DNA of 64,000 nucleotides from Isoetes taiwanensis (GCA_021234155.1 JAJEKV010000079.1:1111395-1175394), one strand, 5' to 3'; shown: positions 46,860-60,046, counted from the stretch's first letter. Numbers and translations: made by a program. Notes: generated from the sequence alone by a model not told the origin.

Positions 46860-48000
46860 GTGTGCTTTGGCTGCCACATCATCTATGGACTCTAGAAAAT
46901 TTCATTGCAGAGAAATAATAGAAGTGATCCATTCTCACAATAGTAGATATGATAAAAGTGCATATTCTTGGGTATATCCAACAGCATAAAGCATAGACAT
47001 CAAAAGAACAATAGAAATTAAGAACCTCAGAGAATACCACCTCATGCACCTGCCCCAATGAACAACCGATTGCCAATCAACTTACCATTCCTAGGATAGT
47101 CAAGAAAATTGGCAGAAATCACAGTTTAAAACATCTCTTATATAGGCAGCAGAAATTTGGAAACAAAGCATGACTAAGAAATAGCAACAAAAAGAAAATC
47201 TCAAATATACCTTTTGTGATGGAACATGAGCAAGCAAGAACCCGAACTTCTAATTGTTCTTTCATATAAATTGTTCTTTCTTGATAGTTCATCAAGAACG
47301 CTTTGGTTTTCAATAGCGGCATCTACTACCTGCAGATTAAAATAATGAGGGGTCAACATCACATGTAGGGAACATGATCGTGATGTCATTCATGTAATCA
47401 AGACAGCTTTGAAGTCGCTGAAATACCTTATTATATATGAAGCGGGGAAAAATAATATGGATCTGACCTCTTGTGCTTTTGTTAATACAGTGCAGATGCT
47501 TCTGTCTCAGTTCAACATTCTCAATCCGTCGAGCTTTCCAAAATTATTTATCGAGGATTTGAAACCCTGAAAACCATGTCAATTCAAAAATATTTGCCGA
47601 TATCTGCCCTGCCTTGTACTCCAGATGGCGGACGAGGGCTAGATCTCATCTCATTTTAAAACTTAGGGTTTCAAATGGAACACATTATTGCCGGTGAGTG
47701 AACCGGCCTGAAAATTACTACACTTTCTGTGAGCATGTATACTCCAGCCAGCTAGTTGAACATAAGCATCCGGCATGCATAAGAACTGGCTGAAATAAGA
47801 GTCCGGCATGTATAAGAATTTTATTTTAAATGTGCGGCTCTTGGTATCTTTCAGTACCTGTGAATCCGATAGAAAGAAGACAGTGAGAAAAAACGCACAA
47901 TCTAAACCTTGGAGCAAGACCCACGGAGTTGAGCCCTCGATTTCAAATTCGCCGCCTGAGTAAAAACGGTGGAACGCCGCATGCAACACGCTCCCATTTT
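46860..48000 (-). other. possible upstream exons, minus strand, unassigned
   Basis: Exon-like pieces occur on the minus strand: 47338-47218 (acceptor ATCTGCAG, donor GTATATTTG) reading VVDAAIENQSVLDELSRK, and about 47560-47470 reading KARRIENVELRQKHLH. A start-like frame MGACCMRRSTVFTQ begins at 47997 and ends at AAG|GTTTAG. They could be the 5' part of the 5-phosphatase relic or another gene. No family match is recognised, and stops separate them. Confidence 0.3.
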
Positions 48001-48149
48001 AATAAAGAAGATATATCAAGTGAAATAGAATGAGGACCTAGTGCTGGCTACTTTTGTGTTTTTTTGTGGTCCCTAAATATCCTCCCATTCCCCCCTCCCC
48101 CTGAGGGCAAGGTTGTTTTGGTGCTTTCTTGGTGATACATATAAGCTTT

Positions 48150-48980
48150 CTACCTTTGTGGCAGGGGCACATTAGCGCGGCTGCCAGGATTATGGGATTT
48201 CCATGATTCAAAATTCAAACTAAATCCTACCATTAGTTTGTGTCCAAAAAGGAATTGTAAGGCATCTTTCCATGTAGTTGCCTGTTTTCCTGTGTTTTTA
48301 TCATCAAGTTCACAGATTAAATTACCTCTTGTCAATTTATGCAGCTTCCAGTACATCCTGCAAGGTGAGATCAAGAAAATCATTCCTCCCAAACATCTTC
48401 AGCAGCATGTCAAGGTCTTGGGTAGTGTAATTGGTGAAGTCCAATAAGAGGAGAACATGAGCCTCTCTTCTTTGCTGCCATTTATGATATAACTTAACAT
48501 ATTATCGGGCCGCTTATTGAACTCCTCCAGATTCTCTTCTGCTGACAGCTTTGAATACTTTGCATGCAGACCCATTTCCTCTTCTCGATTTTGAAGATGG
48601 CCATCTATTCATCTTTGGATAGCTGCGATTCTTCTTCATAATATTCGGCATTTCCCATCATCATATCAGTTCCCCCCATCCTATTGAGTCTCATCTGCTT
48701 GTTGGTATAAAACATCATCAAGAACGTTCAAATTAGTGACATAAAACTCATAAGAACCATGGAAATGATCAAATTTGTCCCATGTTTCACTTTTTCCTCC
48801 AGAGTACAGGATTACCACCTAATCTATAACCATAGTTAGAAAGTTTCTTTCATCAAAGGTATTAAGGATTTTCTCACCCATTTGACTGTTCTCAGAGCTA
48901 TACCACCAATGCCTTCCTTGTGGTATTCTGAATTTTGGTCTCTGCATCTAAAAAACTTAATGTATTAACTTCAGAAATGG
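48150..48980 (-). pseudogene. unknown decayed coding family, member A
   Basis: Minus-strand pieces read YHKWQQRREAHVLLLDF and LDMLLKMFGRN, then a frame at 48392-48150 with CRMYWKLHKLTRGNLICE and TWKDALQFLFGHKL. A related but differently damaged copy lies at 57490-58060. Two copies conserving the same amino-acid words imply a once functional protein, probably carried by a transposon, but I recognise no domain. Confidence 0.5.
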
Positions 48981-49204
48981 AACCTAGATTTATCTGAGTT
49001 GCCCATCTCATCCACCATTGGGTATATAAAAACATAGTTAGAGGTTTCTTTTTCTCCACATCCCATAGGGCATCTTCCTAGGACTGCAGGAAGTATAGTG
49101 CATTATAATTTGATCGTGCAAGTTTAGTAAACATAGGAATTAAGGTCTTTAAAACGAAGCAATCGGCAATCGCGTCACTTTGATATATTTTGCAACTTCC
49201 TAGA

Positions 49205-49470
49205 CAGTAATTGGTGCTAACGAATTAACAATTTGGTAGCATGTTGCAAGCAACAGTTGTCAGTTAGCAAATTATGCTAATAAGTTATTTTGATATTATG
49301 TTTTATAGGCAGTACTTGCTAGTTAGTATATTCCATCAACAAGTTAGTGATTTGGTGCTATGTTTGTAGGCAACAGTTGCTAGGTAGCAGGTTATGCTAA
49401 CAATGCAATGTTTGATGCTATATTTGCAGGCTCTATTTGTTATTAACAACAGCTGTTAAGAAACTAAGTT
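49205..49470. repeat. 60-65 bp minisatellite, about four units
   Basis: Units near 49231, 49288, 49352 and 49412 share TTTGGTGCTATGTTTGTAGGCAACAGTTGCTAGTTAGCAGGTTATGCTAACAA with substitutions and small indels. Confidence 0.7.
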
Positions 49471-49639
49471 TATGCTGCTGGGAGTTAATCGCATATTTCA
49501 GCATGATTTTGCACAAATAATAGGTTCTAGTTCCGGTCGATAATTAGGTTGTTTGCGGCGAACAGCAGCTAATTCACTGCAAGCTCTTTAAAGTTGATTA
49601 TTTAGTATACTTAACGCTATTATTTGACAAGCGAGTTCG

Positions 49640-51067
49640 CGCATTAGAGAAAATATGGGGTCTCAAATGGTCCCAAGATGGAAATTCCAAAAATACACGT
49701 CAACTTCTTGCTATAGTCAATGTGAGATGAAGTCCTTTGTTTCTAACGCATAATACGCACCAACAAGGTTAAATTTTTCTTTTTTAAGTTGGCATCCACA
49801 TGTCTATTTTTTAGTGGTCACACTTTTTCTTATCCAACCGATACTCAAAATCTCTAAATATTTCTTGAGATCCTAAAATGCCAAAGATATGCCTCGATAT
49901 TTGGCCTACAATTTCTTGAACCAATTTTTTGCTTATGATTTCCCTCTTTGCAATTTTCTATTCCCTATATCTCATTCATATCTTCGGCATTCATTGTTGC
50001 ATTCGCTTCCACCTTCTTTCTCTCTCGCCAGCCCTCTATGTTTTCTCCACACAGCAGGTCGCTTTTTTAAGGTCATGACTACTTAAAAACTCACCGCAAT
50101 TTTACTTTGCTTTGTTTTTTTGGATTCTAGCATAAATTTTTCTTATGCCTTTTCTAAATTGTTTTTAGATTGGTCTTAGGTAAGATAGTCATTTTGCAGA
50201 GAAGGTTGTAGAGGCTATGGCTATAACCTTAATGTATGGCAAGATTATTTTCTTGTTAAAGTTAAACATAGAATTTTTTTTAATTGTATGAGGCATTTTT
50301 TTGGGAGGAGATGGAATGGGTAATTTAGGGTTCAACTCCCGAAATCGCTTTTGAATCGCTTATTATGGGGCATTGTATCCCGGTGATATGTTGATAGCTA
50401 ACAAATAGGTTGTTTTTATTTTTCAGATCAAAATTTTATCATAATGGTCCAATTTGAATCCATACGACAGCTACACAAAATTTTTTAAATATGGTATGAT
50501 CATCATATCATAAAAGCAAACTCCCTCGATATTGCATTACCAAGACTAAATTAAATATAGATGATGATTCTTTTGTTTTACTTTTAACTTTCCAAATAGG
50601 AAGAACTCAAGCCATTTATTGCAATTGTACCATATAGAGGTAATGAACAAAATAAAATGTACAAGAAGTAGCATGTTGAAGAAGATTGGTGTTCCCCGCA
50701 TTTTTATTCTAACTGATTTTTCCGTCTCCGATATTCCATTTTTACTCCTCTATTTTCGGTGGATGTTTTACATTCTCTCCGCCAAGTGAGCCAAATGTCC
50801 ATGGTTGTAATCAATTTAGGAGGTTTATCGTCAACATTCCAAATCAGAGGATATGAGCTCGTGATATGTAGAAATTTTCCTCATGGAGAGGAGTTATGTA
50901 TTCTGGAATCTCCTTCTTTACATTTGAAGTACATGACAAGATTTTAGTTTTGCAGCATTAGAGAAAAAATGGGGTCTCAAATGGTCCCAAGATGGAAATT
51001 CCAAAAATACACGCTACCTTCTATATAGTCAATGTGAGATGAAGTCCTTTGTTTCTAATGCATAGTG
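49640..51067. repeat. direct 110 bp repeats flanking about 1.2 kb
   Basis: 49640-49755 and 50953-51067 share GGGGTCTCAAATGGTCCCAAGATGGAAATTCCAAAAATACACG and GTCAATGTGAGATGAAGTCCTTTGTTTCTAA almost perfectly. The repeats lack TG...CA ends and no primer site is seen, so a tandem duplication with a diverged middle or a miniature LTR-type element are both possible. No gene lies between. Confidence 0.7.
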
Positions 51068-51069
51068 GA

Positions 51070-52200
51070 ACAAAAGGCAGATTTAGCACCACAATTTTGG
51101 TGCTAAGTGTGGGTGGGATAAACCGAATTTGTAAAGGAGAGGCGCTATTTTTTCAAATATATACATGATTACTTATTCAAAATTTTGTCTTTTTCTTAAT
51201 TACACGATGCCCCAAGCTTTCATTTTCCCCAAAACTCCCCGCCCCAAATCCAAGAAGACCATTTCTCGATTTCTCGGCAAGAAGATCACCACTTTAAATG
51301 GTTTTGATCATACCCTGACTTGAATGCCACCCGGATACACCTACAAGGAAATGTACGTGCAAAAAGCATTACGCCATAAGAAGAAATCGAGTCCGTTTGG
51401 GGGCCAAAGTATCAGGGGAAATCCAATTTACATGATGTTTGCATTCTAGATTTGGGATGCCCATGATTCTCCGTTGTTTAAAAATATTGTTTTGTTTCAT
51501 CATGCGTGCTGAAGAACGTCGAAAGCAAGGAGAGGTATAATGAATATATGTCCCTTTACAGAAAATCTCACAAAGGACGTCGTGCCCGGGAGGCATGGCC
51601 TCACTGCATTATGGTCATATGTATTACCTTCACACGAAGGTAAAGAAATAAACCCCTGAGTTTCCCGCAATAGTTAAGAGAAAAGGGTTCAAGCCTCCTC
51701 AGCCAACGAAGAGGAAGCATGCAAGCATTTCAAATAGTGAGGAAGGTATAAAATGCCATGATGATGATTCTCTTTGAAATGACTAGGCCACAATTCAAGC
51801 CTCCTCAAGTCGTAAGAGAAGAATCTCTGGGAAAATCAATCCAAAATAGGTACTTTTCAACCCTTCTCCCTCGAACCACCAATATATGATGTAATTTAAT
51901 ATTGGAACCAAGTATTTTCCGTAAAGGTCTAGCAAGCTTGAACAATCGTACACCCAATTTTCATTCATTTGGGTGTGTTGTAAGTTATGTGTAAGAAATT
52001 GGTCTCAGCTCGGTTGTAGGATAATTTCCCAGTTCAAGAAGTATGTAGAAGCCTCAAATGTGTTACATGACAAATCATATATGGTGCCAATTATATGTTA
52101 ATAATATAGTTTATAGCATATGTAGTGTCATATATAGTACCAAACGTGGTACCTTATCTGAATAGTGAATTGGCTTCCATATGTTTCTATACTTAGTGTA
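51070..52200. other. unassigned sequence
   Basis: No recognised gene. Phrases such as KPPQPTKRKHASISN near 51690 have no family assignment. Confidence 0.4.
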
Positions 52201-52209
52201 ATATGTGAT

Positions 52210-52590
52210 GTTTGTGAATGGTGGATTGTCTCATATGTACCAATTTCAAATACTGCACCCACGCCATGTGCCACATGGGTGGTGGATGCCCCGATGTGGT
52301 GTTTTCTCGCATTGTGGTGCCACGTGGTGTCTAATGTGGCACCACCATGGTTCCATTTTGCACCACATGTGGTGTCTTTGACGCCATTTGTGGTGCGTAA
52401 GTAATGGATGTCCGCCATATGTGGTGCTTTGGGTACATTAGGAAAGAGAGTATGGTGGCATGTGGCACCATTACATGCCACATGCCACACCACATGTGGT
52501 GCCTATGACGCCATTTGTGGTGCAAAAGTTTGTCATGATGGAATTTGTGGTGTAAAGTGGTGCATGTTGTGTCATGTGGTACTAACCTTG
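52210..52590. repeat. CACATGTGGTG-rich minisatellite 1
   Basis: Many copies of TGTGGTG(C/T) and its complement CACCACA, including palindromic CACCACATGTGGTG at 52360 and 52488, and the longer repeated word GACGCCATTTGTGGTGC at 52379 and 52507. Confidence 0.85.
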
Positions 52591-52599
52591 GATTACTTT

Positions 52600-55500
52600 C
52601 CGCCTGAATTCAACATGACACCGGAGAATGGATCAACCCCCACAAGATCGGGTGATTCAAGCAAGGGCAAGGTTGCAAACTTGTGATCAAAGCCCGCAGT
52701 GCTACAAATGAAGGTTCAAAGACCTTGAGTTCCGCATCGAGAAGATGAATAAAGATTAAAAAAATGGAAGGAATGATTAGGATAAACCAAGTCGCGGTAT
52801 TTGATTCGGCCATATGCCAAGATACAGGCTGAGCTCAAGGAACCATACTGCACCTTGAGCGCACAAAAATCGAGGAGTTTAATCTACCGCCGCCTGGAAG
52901 CGTATTAAATAAAGATTGAAAGTGCCGGAACCAAGGTTAGAGAGGTTTCGCCTTTGCAAGGACCGCCTCTCCTTATTTGTCTTGATCCACTACTCGCACT
53001 TTGATAAGGTTGAAGATTGGGTAGTGGTTGTCCATTCCGTGGCAAGATCCTCCAAAGGATGGGGAAACCACTACCAACTTTGATTGGGTAATGCAACACC
53101 AATATCATCTCCATGTCCGCCGGCCTCTTGAGGTACTTCTATAACAAAATTCTCAAGTGCTTAGTATAATTGTATTCTCATTGACAAATTTGTGTTCACT
53201 TTTCGTGATTTGTAATCACCGCTGTATTGAGAATTGGTCGCCATGAATTTTCTACAAAGATGGGTACAAGCCTTAGGTGTGAGTGGGGAGGATAGCTAAT
53301 GAGGCACTTATGAGCTCTTTGTCATATTGAGATGCCAAAGCATAGTTACAATCAATTGTGATTCAATTCCGTGTTTGCGCAGCATGGTGCCGCTTACTAA
53401 TTCAGTTTAACCGTTTGCATCGGTGGCAATGACTTTGTGAGTCCATATGGCACACCAAAAGGGACTTATTTTCACCCTCAAAGGTAACCAAGTCTTGTTT
53501 GATGCAATTGGGATATGTAGCTTACTTCTTCATCCCTACTTTGTAGATATAGAGGGTAATAATGTGCTCGCCTAGGGACAAGACACTCACACCCCTTCAA
53601 AAGCATTAAACACGATAGAAACTCGGCAATTGAAGATGCATCAAAGTTATAGGAACTCTGACAAATTGTGATGTCAACAATCAAAGGGTGCATCAAGTCA
53701 AGCTTCCAACTCGGCCAACAACCGCTAAATCGCGCATGTATTAAGTCATGCTCCACACCAATCTGCAAATCAGCAGATGCATCGATTATGATCCGAACAA
53801 ATCGATAGGTGAATCTAAGTCACAAGGTAACTTCCAACCTTTGTGCCTCCGTTTTCTTTTTAATTTGACCCATATAGTTACGTAATCTATTCAATTTTTG
53901 GGTACCGGAAGTGTCTCGAAAAAAATCAAGAGCAGAATTCCAAAACAAAAAGACACCCTCCAAGACATGTCAAGCGTAAGTTTTCAGCCCCGCACCAAGA
54001 CATGCCAAGGTAAGTTTCCAGCCCCGCAGATCAAGACATTACGCTAAAGGCCCAGCCCCGCACTAACCAACGCAAGCCCAATCTCGCTTTGTTTTTACTA
54101 CAATGGATTTTGGGTAGAAGCTATGACAAGAGTCAAAAAATAACCACCGCCAAAAGAAGAGGGTGTTACCATGGTCACACTTAACGCATCCAAGGTTGCA
54201 AGAATTGGACCAGGGCCGGGCCGAAGCCTTAGATTGGTGCTAATTTCTTTCATAGCACTTTGGTCCGCTGTACCAGCTCAGGCTCAAAATATGAGAATGA
54301 TAGCGAAGGAGCATTGATGAAATACAAGGACAAATTCCAGCCTATATGGACTCGGGATCATTGTACAAGCACAAATTTATATAACAAAGGAAAGCCAATT
54401 TTTCCAAGCACCTCAAAAGGTCTACGACGATATCCGTGTTTCACAAAAGAGAACGTTTTTCTCATTGATGACAAGCCAGATATATGGGTACTTCAATGAG
54501 CTAAACACCATGATCCGGCCCAAATAGCCGGAGCCTCACGGAGTAGTAGATGGCAATTTCATGAATGATCTAAAGGATTGGCTTCAAGGGGGTTGTCAAG
54601 ACAGAGAATGTGCAAAGTTATGTCGAAAAGCAACAAAATGTCAATATGTTTGGCACCGAGAGTCAAATTTGTATTAATATGATGAAAAACATAGAACTAA
54701 AGCCTAGAATAGTATTACTATGTATATGATGTAACTTCTATACTTTTTAATATAAACAAAGTTTTACTTCAATTGTTCATTTCTGGCTATTTCAATGTTC
54801 CTCAAGATTTTCAATGATCTTCCATTTGCTGAATGTAAACTTACACCACTCAAGACGAGGGATCAGTAGAAGAGCGACATCCCACTGTAACACTTGCCAC
54901 TTGAAGTGTTTAAAGGATAGCAGAGCCTCTTTTGTACTTGATCAAGATTCAATCGTAATATTGGAGAAAAGTAGGGATTGGTTAAAGGATAGTCCATTTC
55001 TTCAAGAGGTTAGTATTTAATATAAACAACTCAGATTTGAAGTCTTCTCAAGTTTTTAAGCATCTTATTTTACCGCACCTTGACTTTGGCGCATGTATGC
55101 ACTACCTCAAGATCAAGCATGACATGGAACAGAGGTTCCATTTCATGGATCCGCCATTTACACATTATCACGAAGAGCATGTTTCAAAGGACAAACTCAA
55201 GAACCTCAACTTGTACTCTCGGAATTCCGCCAAGATGTTATCAGCAAGACTGGCAAGTATGTCATTGGTCTTGGAGGTCAGCTGCCAAATGTCACGTGTA
55301 TACCATTTGACATGTAGAAATGTACAAGGGTTCGAGCTGTCATGAGTTTTGTTGAGGATGCAAACAAAAATTCTAAGCACCATAAAGTCGCATCACAAGA
55401 GAATTACAAGTTCCCCCACTAACTGGGATTGCCGGGTCGTGGTGGTCCCGCTTATATGTGTCTTTTGTAAAGAAAGTTGTGGCTGCAATAATGCGTAGAC

Positions 55501-55600
55501 TTGGACATACTATCCCAATGCAAGGTGAGTTCAGAAATTTGAAGGTATTACTCATCCAATGTGAGGCCCGATATGTTTGTTGCGTGGTGTACTAATTTCT
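52600..55600 (+). mobile_element. probable internal region of a decayed LTR retroelement
   Basis: This stretch precedes a polypurine tract and LTR. It holds many short frames without one that can be named (54260-54499, 54814-55020, 55037-55345). At 53962-54066 there is a 45 bp tandem repeat, three units of AAGACATGCCAAGGTAAGTTTCCAGCCCCGCA. No integrase, protease or reverse transcriptase motif could be read, so the link to the LTR is by position only. Confidence 0.3.
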
Positions 55601-55829
55601 AGTGGGGGAGTTGTTGGACACGCATCGAATGATGATTGATGTTGTGAAGCAAAGGTTTCTAGTAATGAAGTTGAGGTTGACAGATCAATAGATCTTTACT
55701 TGTAATCTATTGTTTGTATTATTGTAACCAAAGAGGTTATTCTTGTAACCTATTCTTTCATTGACATTTTAATGTACATTGTTGTATACTATTGTATACA
55801 ATAGACTTTTTTCTCGACCTCGAGCAACA
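55600..55829 (+). mobile_element. polypurine tract and Copia-like 3' LTR
   Basis: AGTGGGGGAG at 55601-55610 is a typical polypurine tract. It is followed at 55612 by TGTTGGACACG, and the block ends CTCGAGCAACA at 55829, giving TGTTG...CAACA inverted ends and a 218 bp LTR. Inside are TTGTAATCTATTGTTTGTATTATTGTAACC-type AT-rich sequences usual in such LTRs. No matching 5' LTR was seen. Confidence 0.6.
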
Positions 55830-55924
55830 CTCCGGGAGTTCAAATCTCCAGAAGAAATTGATGTAAATTAACGTATCTTGGAATAAAAAGCTAAAGATGT
55901 ATTCAAAGAGACATCTAGATGAAA

Positions 55925-56105
55925 ATGACAAATGTGGTGATACATGTGGTGATAGATGTGGTGATGCAAATGGTACATGTGGTGAATCATGTGGTGACGT
56001 GTGGTACATGTGGTGAATCATGTGGTGACATGTGGTGCATGTGGTGAAAACTGTGGTGATGCAAATGGTACATGTGGTGAATCATGTGGTGACATGTGGG
56101 TGGCT
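55925..56105. repeat. CACATGTGGTG-rich minisatellite 2
   Basis: Repeats of about 11-22 bp made of CATGTGGTGA(A/C), with the longer unit GATGCAAATGGTACATGTGGTGAATCATGTGGTGACATGTGG occurring twice. Same core as 52210-52590. Confidence 0.85.
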
Positions 56106-56109
56106 CGGC

Positions 56110-57480
56110 TCCCGAGGTGTGAAATCGTATGCATGCAAACGTCCCTTTCCTCTTCTGCCTCATTCCCAAAATCGTATGCATGCAAACATCCCTTTTATTC
56201 CCAAAATTCTTCCCTACAGCTTCATTCCGTCCATCTTCCTCTTCCGTCCATTTCGTTCATTCCGTCCATTTCGTTTATGCCGTCTATTTCATTCATTCCG
56301 GCCCATGGCCGTGTTTAAAACTACAAGGCGCAGAGTACCCAGCTATTGTGCCGCCTCCTTCGCCACTGCGCTCAAGATCCGTCTTCTGCCGAGGCCATCC
56401 GTTATAGTGGTGGCCAAGTTTACCCTGCAATAAGGCGGAAAACTACCACCGAGGCACAAGCCGCTTGTTCACCCCCGGTTCTCGAATGGGTTGATCGAGG
56501 TTACCCCGGGATGAGGAGCCGCCTTTCTAGAAATGAAGATGTATGCTATGGAGGACGACCTCCATATAGAGTCAGGATGGCCCCTACCAAGATCAAGCCC
56601 GCTCCAGCCCGATTAGTTTTAGATTTGTTTTTTTTTTAATCCCTCGGTTTCAATTTTTTGCAATAGTCCTTGTGTGACTATTTTTGTAAAGCTTTTTGAT
56701 TAATGACGTAAACCTCTTCTACAAATTGTGTTGACTATTTTTTTTGCTTTAACTCCGCTTCTTAGTTTCCATCGTTTTTAGTTAACTCAACTGCTTTATC
56801 CTTTTCTCTGCATGTATGTAAGAAACATGTTTAGTATTTAGTTTGCAACTCAAGTTTTTGGTATTTAGTTTGCAACCAAGTTAATGATAGTTTTTGTCAT
56901 TAATTATAAAATGCAGTACAAAGCAAAGTATGCCTTTACCAAATAGCATACCAAAAACAAATATTAAAGCCAAAGAAGGAATTTCAAGGTGCAGAATTTA
57001 TGATCCCACACTAACAAAATATGGTAAAATCCAGCAGCAGAATAGGGAAAATATGAGGTGGGTGGCTCTTGTTCAAAAGAAATAGAGTTCAAAAAGAAAC
57101 CGAAAAGAAAACACGTAATCTCCAAGCAAAAGTTAGTGGCCTTGCAAGAATCTTTGCACAAAGCAGAGCGAATGAATTTTGGTCTCATATCAATTCAGTG
57201 GACCCAATTTGGGGATCCATATATTGTCACCACCAAAATCAACAAGATATCGGAGGAATTGAGAGCCATTCCATTTTCTCGACCGGGTCAAAAATGGTCA
57301 ATGCCCCCGGCCGATTGTGGTGATATCGCGGTGATGCAAACGCTGTTTTTTATATTTCAAATAATAAAATACATATGGAAATCACCATACCGTGTAGAAT
57401 AGTAATTACATAAGCACATGGAATACGATTCATAGGCCTTTAACAAAATTATCTAAAGATATCTTAGATACATATCGATG
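56110..57480. other. unassigned sequence with short repeats
   Basis: TTCATTCCGTCCATTTCG-type units repeat at 56218-56300, and AAATCGTATGCATGCAAAC occurs at 56123 and 56170. A frame at 57058-57402 (+) has a Lys-rich start (KEIEFKKKPKRKHVISKQK) but no recognised domain. Confidence 0.5.
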
Positions 57481-57489
57481 AGCAAAAAT

Positions 57490-58060
57490 TTATGGACCAA
57501 GATTTTTCTTTTTCAAGTTCAGCTTAGACCATTTCCCTCCACATCCCCGCATGGTTAAATCAGGGACCCCATTCCCGCCAAACATCTTCAACAATATGTC
57601 TAGCGGGTAGTAAATGGAAGTAGTTAGTGAAGTCCAATAAGAGGAGGACATGGCCTCCCTCCTTTGTCGCCATTTGTGGTATAAGTTCCGAAAGTAAGGT
57701 TTCGTGCTATTGAACCTCCACAATTCATGCCGCTTCAGACTTTTTGATGGCTTTGGCACGCACCATCTCCCTTCTCGCCTTTAAAAGTTTCTACCTGCTC
57801 GCTTAGAAAGCCGATTCTTCTTCATCCGAGTATTCGCCAGATTTCCATCATCCTATCAGCAAGACCAAAACCTATTCGGGGCTACTTCACCAATGGCTCT
57901 GTAGCACATCATCACAAATATTAAGATTAGTAATATAGAAATCACATTCTACTACAAAGAAAGGGAACCGCCTATCACCGACTTGGCTTCTAATTTTTAA
58001 GCCTATCAGAATTAACCTATGTTTTAAGCTCAGAATACCTGTAATTCATGGATCCCTCCG
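57490..58060 (-). pseudogene. unknown decayed coding family, member B
   Basis: The minus frame 57759-57490 reads RNLYHKWRQRREAMSSSY and DILLKMFGGNG; compared with member A it shifts frame after RREA. Upstream DNA (57760-57960) also aligns with 48560-48760 (GATTCTTCTTCAT..TATTCG.CA.ATTTCC.ATCAT.CTATCAG). The family is unidentified. Confidence 0.5.
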
Positions 58061-58267
58061 TGGCCATGCTCCTCTAATATCTCACTGCTCCTCGTTTATT
58101 TGCTCCAAAGATAGGTCCTACCAGATGCAATCGTGATTTGAACTCGGCCAAATTGTTTGTGCTCGTGTTCTCCTTCGCCTTCTTCCCGCCATAGTCGATT
58201 GGGATAAGCCAATGTCCCAGATGCAAAACTAGATTTAGGGGTTTATCCAATGCTTCCTGCCCCACCA

Positions 58268-58700
58268 ACTTTTTTTTTTTTTTTTTTGAAGGACGGAGAC
58301 TTTTTATTGACAAGAACAAAAGCACAATACACAATGCAATGCATGTGAATAAAAACCCTAGTGGATAGGTCGACCTAACTAGGCAAAATGTATCCTTAAT
58401 AATATACTTTTATGAATAATGATATTATATCGACATTGACATTAGCACATGTCGACTGCATTTATTATGTACACAAATACATAAAGGGTAGTACCTCAGG
58501 TAACAACCTCAGGAACCATTATATTGCACATGTTAAGACCATGTGAATATAATATCTTTTTGCCATGTGGCAATGACCCATTGACCAAAAGGAAACCCCT
58601 AAATTGCGGGGATAAAGGGACATAAACCCTAAAAGGAAACCTTCGGTTTCCAGCCCTATAGGTCGGATTGAGCAGCATTGACTACCTTTCAATAACAAGA
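58268..58700 (-). mobile_element. retroposed 3' end with poly(A) tail
   Basis: On the minus strand TCAATAAAAAGTCTCCGTCCTTC leads directly into about 20 A residues (plus-strand T run at 58268-58287). An AATAAA signal about 15-20 bases before a poly(A) tract marks reverse-transcribed mRNA or LINE RNA. The body extends to higher coordinates; its end and identity are unknown. Confidence 0.55.
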
Positions 58701-59829
58701 AAGGGAGGGAACCCGAATTTAGGTTGCAGTCGATCCAAGACCACCGCTCCTGCAGAACCAGCGATGGACGCCTTCAGAGGAGTGGGCCAGCCCCAAGAAG
58801 CCGGTTAGTGGCTGATCCGATAGTTAGATCCGAAGCTTTTCAGCCTTCATCATTCTAGATTCATATTCGCTCTTAGCTATAGGCTTACCCCTACGTACTA
58901 AGAATAATAGACACTATCAAAGGAACCTAACCATGTATGATTAGGTAGATTAGAATAGATGTATTCTATTATTTTCAGTTCTATTGGGATGATGTTTCGA
59001 CATCTCTATGCGCTTCACTCTTGTGTATTGGGAAGGGGGTAGAGACCCGCAGCCCAAGTAGTTGTATGATCATAGTTTTGTGCCCATTAATTCCCACCAC
59101 GCGCTCACAGGCATAAGAGCCCGCCTGGCCGCGGGTGGCGGAGTTTAGACCGCCGACAAGGAAGGGCTTGTCCGACACAGTTGATCCTCCGCATGAAGGG
59201 AACGTCGTATGGGCTAGGCCTATCACCCGCACCCAAGGAGGGTAGGGTATGGGCTCGACACCTCTTGGGGTGATGCGTCTTCTAGGGGTTCAAGTCGACA
59301 CGCAGCAAGTGGGTTTCTAGTTTGCCTGTGATTGGTATGAACCTTCGAGGAGAGTGATCTCCTCCCGCCTTATCCGGGAGTCGGGGAGATGCAACCCGCA
59401 GTAGCCCCTTTGGCTATGAATCCGCAGTTGACGGCGTGCTCCAATACCTTTTCCTTATCCGCAAAGTATGCACAGGAGGGGCGGATGGAGTGGGACTACC
59501 CAATCCGAATTATAGTTTCTATGCCAGCCAAATCCATTTGCCATGGAATTCGCCCATTGTTATCCGGAGACCCAAGCCGCCGACAAGAGTCCGAGCCCGG
59601 GTAGGATTTTCCCATGTATGTTGATGTACCAGTGTTATTGCAGCCATCGCGGATATGGTGACCACCCCGAGGTGGTGTTACACAGATTGATGTCATGTGC
59701 TCATGTGTTTACGCCTGCCTAGATCGATCCTCGAGGGAGATCTTTCGATGAATGACATTCATTCGGTCAGATCTTGGCCACAACAAAGAAGAGCCTCCCA
59801 TGTTAGTGGATCTGCCATGTCAAATGGAA

Positions 59830-60046
59830 GCGATACCGGTTTGAGGGATGATTCTGGCCAGGCACGATCTGTGGGCATCGTGATAGGAGTCAAATGACAC
59901 GTCCATTCCCCCGCCGGGATCTTGGCCACCAGCAGAGCTCCGGTGTTGTGTGGGATTGTCCTCATGCGTCAAGGGTGATGCTGGTTTGAGGGATGATTCC
60001 CAGTTTGTATACGATTCTGGCATCGTATAGGAGCCGGGTCACACAA
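59830..60046 (+). mobile_element. 3' end of a 5' LTR with internal duplication
   Basis: The words GGTTTGAGGGATGATTC, GGCATCGT and ATAGGAG recur at 59839-59890 and 59973-60033; the second copy ends GGGTCACACA next to a primer-binding site. The LTR start was not located; it may lie anywhere in 58700-59600. Confidence 0.5.

Noticed and set aside
49640-51067. Miniature LTR retrotransposon (TRIM)
   Set aside because: The 110 bp direct repeats lack TG...CA ends, a primer-binding site and a polypurine tract; kept only as a direct repeat.
52128-52525. His-rich open frames with HH and HxH motifs
   Set aside because: They arise from translating the CACATGTGGTG minisatellite.
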